Shown here: positions 5,906-12,089 of the stretch, piece by piece | How the letters are laid out: every line of letters begins with the position of its first letter | How positions within the stretch are numbered: position 1 is the first letter of the stretch | From: Streptomyces anulatus | GTDB taxonomy: Bacteria > Actinomycetota > Actinomycetes > Streptomycetales > Streptomycetaceae | Assembly (NCBI RefSeq): GCF_000721175.1 | Contig: NZ_JOEZ01000059.1 | Coordinates: 1-18,118, forward strand | DNA: 18,118 nucleotides | Direction of reading: 5' to 3' | The notes under the pieces: generated by a model | Told to the model about the DNA's origin: nothing | Database searches by the model: none | Seen by the model: only the letters and a program-made list of their open reading frames with translations | Made by a program: the position numbers and the translations under genes

Positions 5906-6586
5906 TCAGTCCAACAGCGGCAGCGACGGACGCCGTTCCGCAGAAAGTCCCGACCGCTCAGGCTCTGGCCACTTGGGAAGGTCGGCAGAGTCCCCACCGA
6001 AGGCGAGCACGGTTTGCGAGGCGAGGTCACAGCACGCTTGGATGAAGCCTTCAGCGCCCATGAGGCGCATCGAGTGCCTGCCGCTCTTCAGGGGCCACAA
6101 CGCTCCAGAGCGGTTCGACACCGCGTATGGGTCCCCTCCGTGGCTCAGGATGTCGCGGAGGTTCTTCATGTCGGCGAGGTACAGCTGCACCCCTTGGGTG
6201 CCCACGTAAGCCGTCCAACGCGATCGGTTGCCGGGGGCATTGCCCAGAATTCTCGTACGAACTCCCCAGTCGTTGGTGAAGAGCCGGACCGCGTGCTGCT
6301 GCCCTACGTGGCGGAGCTTGTCCGGGTTGAGCGGGAGATGCCGCGTCTGGGACGGATCGAGGGCAAGGACGTCGTTGAAGAAGGCTTCGACGGCCGCGTA
6401 GGACATCGTGAAGATTCCCCACCGCAGGGCGTACTGCTTCGTCGAGCGCCCGAGCGACTTGCCGTCCTTCCCGGTCAAGCCGTCGATGTCGCGGTGAAGG
6501 CCCACCAGCAGCGAAGGGTTTTGCAGCCCGGCAGATAAGGCGTTGGCGGCGTCGATGACAGCGGGAAGGTGAGGGTGCGGAGGCAT
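5906..6586 (-). CDS. HEPN-type protein, probable ribonuclease of an abortive-infection or TA type
   Basis: A 226-residue, mostly helical soluble protein. LRDILSHGG holds an Rx4H motif (R144, H149), the catalytic signature of HEPN RNases, placed after an amphipathic helix (QLYLADMKN). An earlier helix, IFTMSYAAVEAFFNDVLAL (residues 58-76), resembles the first helix of MAE_28990/MAE_18760-like HEPN proteins. HEPN enzymes dimerise and cut RNA, often tRNA, to halt growth during infection or stress. No nucleotidyltransferase antitoxin gene neighbours it, so it is either solo or self-controlled. No ribosome site is seen; TACGAT ends 7 nt before the ATG, compatible with a leaderless mRNA. It is the sole gene of unit 4. 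The exact HEPN subfamily is uncertain. Confidence 0.75.
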   Translation of the reverse strand: MPPHPHLPAVIDAANALSAGLQNPSLLVGLHRDIDGLTGKDGKSLGRSTKQYALRWGIFTMSYAAVEAFFNDVLALDPSQTRHLPLNPDKLRHVGQQHAVRLFTNDWGVRTRILGNAPGNRSRWTAYVGTQGVQLYLADMKNLRDILSHGGDPYAVSNRSGALWPLKSGRHSMRLMGAEGFIQACCDLASQTVLAFGGDSADLPKWPEPERSGLSAERRPSLPLLD

Positions 6587-6731
6587 GCGCGCGATCGTAA
6601 TGGCTGCACTGCCGGCGTCGGTCGGGGTGGGATACCTCGTTACCCGGTTGATGGACTTGGCGACGCCTACGCACCAGTGGCGTCGACGAATCCATGGTTA
6701 GCCGGTGCCGTTGGACGCTGCGCGAGGGACC

Positions 6732-6751
6732 AGGTGGTGCAAAGGTGGTGC
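6732..6751. repeat. Direct repeat AGGTGGTGC, two copies 11 bp apart
   Basis: AGGTGGTGC occurs at 6732-6740 and 6743-6751, one helical turn apart, just left of the hairpin of att repeat 5. The palindrome GTCTAGAC follows at 6767-6774. They could be recombinase or regulator sites at the end of unit 4. Chance is possible. Confidence 0.4.
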
Positions 6752-6778
6752 GCGGTTCCTGATCAGGTCTAGACAACG

Positions 6779-6811
6779 ATGAGGCCCCAGGTCGCTGACC
6801 TGGGGCCTCAT
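6779..6811 (-). terminator. Strong hairpin beside att repeat 5
   Basis: ATGAGGCCCCAGGTC pairs perfectly with GACCTGGGGCCTCAT over 15 bp with a 3-nt loop. Placement matches the tRNA-terminator position at the other repeats. The sequence is related to hairpin 4 (CCCAGGTC core). Confidence 0.72.
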
Positions 6812-6815
6812 GGAA

Positions 6816-6857
6816 GAGCGGGTGACGAGAATCGAACTCGCGCTCTGAGCTTGGGAA
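6816..6857 (-). repeat. att-like repeat 5: 3' segment of tRNA-Gly(CCC)
   Basis: A 42-bp copy identical to repeat 3 over the same span, with the acceptor end followed by CTT. It is the rightmost copy. Because the intact tRNA should lie to the right of a minus-strand 3' segment, its absence here means the original gene was displaced further right, rearranged or lost. Confidence 0.86.
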
Positions 6858-6986
6858 TCAGCGGTGCTTGAGCATCCGAAGAGTCCCTGACCTGCGAATT
6901 TTCGGAGTGCAGTTTGGATGGCCGCGGTCCATGGAAGCTGCATCTGACCGCTGTTGTCCGCTCTGCTGGGCACGGATGGGGCACGA
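6858..6986. repeat. Conserved arm module right of att repeat 5
   Basis: CAGCGGT (6859-6865), CTGACCTG near 6887, ACCGCTG (6947-6953), TGTTGTCCGCTCTGCTGG and CACGGATGGGGCACG (6971-6985) are present. From ACCGCTG onward it is almost identical to the module of repeat 1, which shows common origin despite differing cargo. Confidence 0.66.
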
Positions 6987-7297
6987 GGCTGGCAGGCAAA
7001 AAAACCTCGCTAGGGTGCGTGCCGGGCGCCGGCCTGGTGGGGGCAGAGAGACACGGATGCGGAGACCGTCCACACACGCGTGTGTAGCTGAGGGTGCGGA
7101 GCCAGTGCTCGCGGTGCAGCTCTCTCTCGGGCTGAGACTCGGAAGAGCCCGCCTATCGTCGCCGCCCCCTCGCCAGTCGGGGGGATCTCGCCCACGACGG
7201 TGAGCCCACGATGCAGCACGGCTCTCGATCACCTCAACGGACCTCGGTGAACTGAGTTCCTCTTCCGGACCGATCGGCACACGCAGCTGTCTACTAC
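6987..7297. other. Non-coding left flank of the HEPN-STAND gene
   Basis: No convincing gene is seen. A perfect 14-bp palindrome ACACACGCGTGTGT sits at 7072-7085 and an A-tract at 7000-7006. The stretch may hold upstream control sites for the large gene that follows. Confidence 0.45.
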
Positions 7298-7326
7298 TTA
7301 GCACAGAGACTCCCGGCGCATAGGAT
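7298..7326 (+). promoter_or_regulatory. Probable promoter of the HEPN-STAND gene
   Basis: TTAGCA (7298-7303), a 17-nt spacer and TAGGAT (7321-7326) resemble a housekeeping sigma-factor promoter. Transcription from about 7333 would leave a leader of about 78 nt before the start codon. Confidence 0.5.
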
Positions 7327-7410
7327 GAGGGCCCATCAGGCGTCCGGGGGGACACGGCCGGTGCGCTGAGTCCCGTGTCAGGTCATGGACGCGGTGAAGC
7401 AGGGGGACCT

Positions 7411-10026
7411 ATGAGCAAAACGGCGTTTCTTCCCGTCAACCGCATGCTCGAGCGAGCAAACCTAGCACGGCAAGAGTCGGACACCGCATACTTCTTCGAT
7501 CTCCTCTACCTCGGCGAAATGCTCGTCAAGGTGCTCGCTGTGGAGCTTCTTGCCGCGCTTCAGACAGACCGCGAGCGTCACCGCTACGCAGCCATCTCAG
7601 AGCTAGTCAGGGCGGACAGCATAGGGAAATGGGCCGAGCTACTAGACCAACTGGCCTCCGGCCCAGCCAGCCAGCACTTGGTGCCTGCAGGCCGAGATTC
7701 ACAGCGCGCGATCACTACCGCCTTCGGTCCGGACAGCGAGAGTTGGCAGCGTAGAGCAGTCGACACCCTTAACGCTGTCTGCATCTGCTTGGACGCAAGC
7801 TACGAGGACATGTCCGGGAAGAAGGTGAGCTTCCGCAGGTGGGCCCACGACTTCAGCTGGCTGCGTAACCGAACTCGTGGTCATGGAGCGCCCCGCGGGG
7901 CGGCGCTTTCCACTATTTGTCCTCAACTGGCGGAATCGCTTAATGCGGTCATTGAAAATGCGCCAGCTTTTAGTCGATCGTGGGTTCACCTCCGACGTAA
8001 TCTGTCAGGCAGGTATAGGATAAGCCCATTCGGCAACGGTCAGGAGAGCTTCACTTATCTGGCGCGTGAAAGCGAGCATAGTCTTCCCGACGGCGCGTAC
8101 GTTGATCTTGATGGCCCACGAGCCAGTGAGCTGCTTTTCACAGACCCTGATCTCACAGATTTCTTCTTGCCTAACGGAAACTTCCGGAATGGCAAATACG
8201 AGACTCTCTCCTACATCAGCGACGAGAGGCGTCCCGGAGACGGGGCCCCCTACCTCCTACCCGTTGAAGCTCAGCCGCGTAGCGAGACTGCAGCGCAGCC
8301 AGACATGGCATATGTGGGAAACCTATTCAGCAATATGCCGCCTCTTCCCGAGCACTATGTACAACGAGCTGAACTTGAGCAGCAACTCACTGAACGGCTC
8401 TGCGACGACCGCTACCCTGTAATCACCCTGCAAGGCCGGGGGGGCGTAGGGAAGACGTCGCTTGCCCTAGAAGTGCTGCACAAAATATCTCGAATGGACG
8501 AATTCTTCGGAATCGTTTGGTTCAGTGCCAGGGATATCGACTTGCTGCCCGAGGGTCCCAAAATAGTGCGTCCCGATGTCCTTTCCACGGACGACATCGC
8601 TATGGACTTCTCGCAATTGATGGCTAACCCAACTGCGCGCAAGTCGAAGGAAGCGCGAACTTATTTCGCTGATTGTCTTTCTGGGAGTGCCGACGAGGGG
8701 CCATTCGTATTTGTCTTCGATAACTTCGAGACCGTACGGGAGCAGGCCGAGCTATACCAGTTCGTTAGTAATTCGGTAAGGCTCCCAAATAAAGTACTCA
8801 TCACCACTCGTACGCGCGAGTTTAAGGCTGATTACCCCATCGAAGTTGGCGGCATGCGCCGCCGAGAATACTCCGAACTGGTCGCAGCTATCGCGGGCAG
8901 ATTGGGCATCTCTCATCTCGTCGATGCGAGTTACGAGGAGGCGCTTTTTCTGGAGTCGGACGGACATCCCTACATCACAAAGGTGCTGCTGGGTGAGGTA
9001 GCCGAAGAGGGGCGCAGGGTTGCCGTCAAGAGGGTTATCGCAGCCAAGGACGCTATGCTCGATGCACTCTTCGAGCGCTCCTTTGCGTCACTCTCTTCCG
9101 CAGCTCAGCGGGTCTTTCTCACACTCTGTGGTTGGCGCTCACTTGTTCCCCGCCTCGGGCTTGAGGCCGTGCTGCTGCGACCAGAGAATGATCGTTTTGA
9201 TGTGGAAGGTGCCATAAGCGACCTGGAAAAACGATCGCTAGTTGAGGTGGTGTCATCGCAGGGAACGGGAGGTGAGGAGTTCCTCTCTGTACCGCTTGCA
9301 GCTTCGATCTTCGGAAAGAAGAAGCTTGTGACGAGTCCAGCAAGGATTGCTGTCAACTCCGATCTCAAGCTAATTCAAGGATTTGGCCCGACGACTGACG
9401 CTGCTCATGGGCTAGCTTCACGCATCGAGCGGCTGGCCAGGTCGGCAGCGAAGCAGATGGAGATAGGGAAGAATATCAGTCAAGAGCTATCCGTAATCGA
9501 GTATATGGCGACGGGTTACCCCAAAGCTTGGCTGACCTTGGCTGAATTTCAACGCAATCAGATGTCTGATAATTCTAAAGCGATTCGATCGGTTAACCGC
9601 TTCTTGGAGAATTGCCCGGATGACCAATATGGTTGGGGCTTGCTTGTTACGCTTTATCGCGCCACAGATGACCCTTTGGCGGAGATGAATGCCCGGCTGC
9701 GGCTTGCGGAACTTGCCGAACCGCCATTCCATGACCTTAGTTCCGCTGCCTCCCGACTCAACGGACTATTGAGTCGAAGAGAGCTCGTACTAGAGGCCGA
9801 CGAGCGGCGGCACATAGTGCGGCGATTGCGTGAGCTTCTCGAAGATAGGCACACTGAAGGCGACGCCACCGACCTATCCCGCCTTGCTTGGCTGTGCATG
9901 CACGACGAGCAGGACACCGATGCTGCTGACCGGTGGGTGACTGAAGGGCTAAGGCGAGAGCCCGCTAACGAGCACTGCATGCGTTTGAAACGCCGCCTCG
10001 CGAGCAACGGATCCGAGATGGCATAA
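7411..10026 (+). CDS. HEPN / STAND NTPase / TPR-like protein, NLR-type defence candidate
   Basis: An 871-residue three-part protein. Residues 1-190 are helical and end in LRNRTRGHGAP, a HEPN-type R-N-x4-H motif (R152, H158). Residues about 310-600 are a STAND/NB-ARC-like NTPase: LPEHYVQRAEL leader, Walker A GRGGVGKTS (342-350), Walker B VFVFDNFE (433-440), KVLITTRTREF as sensor 1, and a DGHPYITKVL helix with the usual GxP. A winged-helix-like part follows, then helical repeats (about 700-871) of TPR type. STAND proteins oligomerise on sensing a ligand; here the HEPN part would be the RNA-cutting effector and the repeats the sensor. ATG 7411 follows GGGGGA; an in-frame GTG at 7375 would add 12 residues. 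Codons such as AAA, ATA and TTT are more frequent than in neighbouring genes, a sign of transfer. No membrane segment is seen. The phage-defence role is inferred. Confidence 0.9.
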   Translation: MSKTAFLPVNRMLERANLARQESDTAYFFDLLYLGEMLVKVLAVELLAALQTDRERHRYAAISELVRADSIGKWAELLDQLASGPASQHLVPAGRDSQRAITTAFGPDSESWQRRAVDTLNAVCICLDASYEDMSGKKVSFRRWAHDFSWLRNRTRGHGAPRGAALSTICPQLAESLNAVIENAPAFSRSWVHLRRNLSGRYRISPFGNGQESFTYLARESEHSLPDGAYVDLDGPRASELLFTDPDLTDFFLPNGNFRNGKYETLSYISDERRPGDGAPYLLPVEAQPRSETAAQPDMAYVGNLFSNMPPLPEHYVQRAELEQQLTERLCDDRYPVITLQGRGGVGKTSLALEVLHKISRMDEFFGIVWFSARDIDLLPEGPKIVRPDVLSTDDIAMDFSQLMANPTARKSKEARTYFADCLSGSADEGPFVFVFDNFETVREQAELYQFVSNSVRLPNKVLITTRTREFKADYPIEVGGMRRREYSELVAAIAGRLGISHLVDASYEEALFLESDGHPYITKVLLGEVAEEGRRVAVKRVIAAKDAMLDALFERSFASLSSAAQRVFLTLCGWRSLVPRLGLEAVLLRPENDRFDVEGAISDLEKRSLVEVVSSQGTGGEEFLSVPLAASIFGKKKLVTSPARIAVNSDLKLIQGFGPTTDAAHGLASRIERLARSAAKQMEIGKNISQELSVIEYMATGYPKAWLTLAEFQRNQMSDNSKAIRSVNRFLENCPDDQYGWGLLVTLYRATDDPLAEMNARLRLAELAEPPFHDLSSAASRLNGLLSRRELVLEADERRHIVRRLRELLEDRHTEGDATDLSRLAWLCMHDEQDTDAADRWVTEGLRREPANEHCMRLKRRLASNGSEMA

Positions 10027-10239
10027 ATGGGCGGCTCTGGACTAGTTCCGCCTTCCAGTGCGGACCTGAGACGTCCTTACCGTTGTTGACTTCCACTCAG
10101 CCGCGGCATGCCGGATCCCCAGCTCCGATTCTGGTGCGGATATCTTGCCCAGTGTTTCGGTGCGAGAGACACGAATTGGCCGGAGGCGCCATCTTTGCCA
10201 GCCCGATCACTCGTCCCCGGGTCTGTGGAGGCACGTGAT

Positions 10240-10288
10240 CGCACGGTCCTTCAGCCGCACGCACCAGGTGCGGCTGAAGGATCGTGTG
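10240..10288. terminator. Long hairpin between convergent genes
   Basis: CCTTCAGCCGCAC (10248-10260) and GTGCGGCTGAAGG (10268-10280) pair perfectly around a 7-nt loop, and the stem extends outward to 10240/10288 with two G-U pairs, giving about 21 bp. It lies between the end of the plus-strand STAND gene and the end of the minus-strand MazG-like gene. It lacks a U-tract, which is common for actinobacterial terminators. The 200 bp before it (10027-10239) hold no gene that I can support. Confidence 0.65.
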
Positions 10289-10297
10289 CGGAAGTTG

Positions 10298-10633
10298 TCA
10301 GGCAGACGCAGGTGCGGCGGCCTCGCGGCCCCTTCGCGTCCGGCGGTGGAGGATCTCGTCGAAGGTGGCGCGGGCGCCCGTGGGGTCGATGTAGTGCATT
10401 GCCAGGAGGGCGGCGATGACGGCGCCGACCAGGTCGTTCTGGACCTCGGACCAGTCGTGGTCGTCGCCGCAGGTGGTGAGGCCCTTCAGGCCGTGGAGGG
10501 CGTGCATGGCCTCGCCGGCTTCCTCGGCGACCTTGCCGACCTGGAGGGCTTTCAGCTCCTCGTCGGGGAGATGGGAGCCGGCCGCTCGGCAGACGGCGGA
10601 GAGCTTCTCGATGTTGTCCCACAGGGTGTCCAC
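10298..10633 (-). CDS. MazG-like nucleotide pyrophosphohydrolase
   Basis: A 111-residue all-alpha NTP-PPase of MazG type. The metal-binding pattern is visible: KVAEEAGEA (E37, E38, E41) on one helix and EVQNDLVGAVIAAL (E63, D67) on the next. MazG-like enzymes hydrolyse (d)NTPs to NMP and pyrophosphate, cleaning aberrant nucleotides or limiting alarmone signals; the preferred substrate here is unknown. The GTG start has GGAGGT 5 nt upstream. It lies 26 bp after the sugar-nucleotide dehydrogenase on the same strand, so the two are probably co-transcribed, and it ends at a strong hairpin. Confidence 0.85.
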   Translation of the reverse strand: MDTLWDNIEKLSAVCRAAGSHLPDEELKALQVGKVAEEAGEAMHALHGLKGLTTCGDDHDWSEVQNDLVGAVIAALLAMHYIDPTGARATFDEILHRRTRRGREAAAPASA

Positions 10634-10659
10634 GTCGGACCTCCGATCGATGGGTTCGG

Positions 10660-11982
10660 CTATTCCTGTGCGGGTCGTCCGAGCTGGCGTACGGTCCATC
10701 CGCTCATGCGCCAGGTGTCGGCGTCGATGAGGTTGCGGAGGTCGACGAGGACCGGGTCCGCGACCAGGGGGGCGAGGGACTTGGGGTCGGCCTCGCGGAA
10801 GTGGGGCCATTCGGTGGCCAGAACAATCAACTCGGCAGCAGCGACTGAGCCTTCGAGGCTTTCGCAGTAATCGAGTTCGGGGTGGCGGCGCAGTGCTGTG
10901 GGCACGGCGTGCGGGTCGTGGACGGTGACGGTCGCGCCGCGCTGGTGCATGAGTGCGGCGATCGCCAGGGCGGGGGATTCGCGGACGTCGTCGGTTCCGG
11001 CCTTGAAGGAGGCGCCCCAGACGGTGATGCGTACGCCGTCGACGGGTCGGCCGAGCGTCTGCTCGATGAGCTTCAGTGCGGCGGTGGGGCGGGATTCGTT
11101 GACCTCCTCCGCCGCCCGCAGCATGGTCGCTGCCTCGTTGGCACCCAAGGTTCGGGCGGAGGCGGTGAAGGCGCGGACGTCCTTGGGGAGGCAGCCGCCG
11201 CCGTAGCCGGGGCCGGCGTTCAGGCCGCCGCGGCCGATGCGGGGGTCCAGGCCGATGGCCTCGGTGAGCTGCTGGACGTCGGCTCCGGCGGCGGTGCACA
11301 TGTCGGCGACGCCGTTGATGAAGGAGATCTTCATGCCGAGGTAGGCGTTGGCGGCGCCCTTGATGAGTTCGGCGGTGGCGGGGTCGGTCACGAACAGCGG
11401 GATGCCGTTCGCGAGCAGTGGTGCGTAGACCTGGCGTACCGCGTCCTCGGCGCGGGCCGAGGGGACGCCAACGACGATGCGGTCGGGGCGCAGGGTGTCG
11501 TCGATGGCATGGCCCTCGCGCAGGAACTCGGGGTTCCAGACGACTTCCACGTCCTCACCGGCCGGGGAGAGACGGGCGAGGAGAGCACCGAGGTCGCGGG
11601 AGGTGCCGACGGTGACCGTGGACTTGCCGACGATGATGGTCGGGCGGGTCAGGTGTGGGGCGAGGGCGCGGGCTGCGCCGAAGACCTGTCCGGTGTCGTA
11701 GCTCCGTCCGTCCGCGTCGATCGGCGTGCCCACGGCGAGGAAGTGGATGTCGGCGAACTCGGCTGCCTCCGCGAGGCTGGAGGTGAACCGCAGGCGTCCA
11801 GTGGCGGTGTGGGTGCTGAGGAGTTCGGGCAGGCCGTCCTCGTAGATGGGGCACTCGCCGGCGTTGAGGCGGTCGATCTTCGCCTGGTCCAGGTCCACGC
11901 CGATGACCTCGTGGCCGATCTCGGCCATGGCAGCGGCGTGGGGGATGCCCAGGTGACCACAGCCGATGACGGATACGCGCAT
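10660..11982 (-). CDS. UDP-glucose/GDP-mannose dehydrogenase family protein (probably UDP-glucose 6-dehydrogenase)
   Basis: A 440-residue cytoplasmic enzyme, full length for the family. The N-terminal Rossmann domain has GCGHLG (7-12) and ends its second strand at VIGVD. The family blocks FLAVGTP, GKSTVTVGT and WNPEFLREG (E152) follow. The central domain has ELIKGAANAYLGMKISFING (K208), and GYGGGCLPKD supplies the catalytic Cys264. The C-terminal domain has WGASFKAGTDDVRESPAL. Such enzymes oxidise the C6 alcohol of a nucleotide sugar to the acid in two NAD+-dependent steps, most often UDP-glucose to UDP-glucuronate for polysaccharides. AAAGGAG lies 9 nt before the ATG. It sits between the SIR2-like and MazG-like genes; no glycosyltransferase is nearby, so its product's use is unclear. 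Confidence 0.93.
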   Translation of the reverse strand: MRVSVIGCGHLGIPHAAAMAEIGHEVIGVDLDQAKIDRLNAGECPIYEDGLPELLSTHTATGRLRFTSSLAEAAEFADIHFLAVGTPIDADGRSYDTGQVFGAARALAPHLTRPTIIVGKSTVTVGTSRDLGALLARLSPAGEDVEVVWNPEFLREGHAIDDTLRPDRIVVGVPSARAEDAVRQVYAPLLANGIPLFVTDPATAELIKGAANAYLGMKISFINGVADMCTAAGADVQQLTEAIGLDPRIGRGGLNAGPGYGGGCLPKDVRAFTASARTLGANEAATMLRAAEEVNESRPTAALKLIEQTLGRPVDGVRITVWGASFKAGTDDVRESPALAIAALMHQRGATVTVHDPHAVPTALRRHPELDYCESLEGSVAAAELIVLATEWPHFREADPKSLAPLVADPVLVDLRNLIDADTWRMSGWTVRQLGRPAQE

Positions 11983-12089
11983 GGGTCGACGCTCCTTTCC
12001 TTGTCCCTCGCCCGCCCAGGGGAGTCCGGGCCGGCCGGGTGCGTCACGCTAGCGCCAACGCCCGGCGCGGCCCTCTTCGTGCAGGTGGA

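Noticed and set aside
10108..10419. Plus-strand frame after the STAND gene
   Set aside because: It crosses the terminator hairpin and the end of the MazG-like gene in antisense and lacks a ribosome site.
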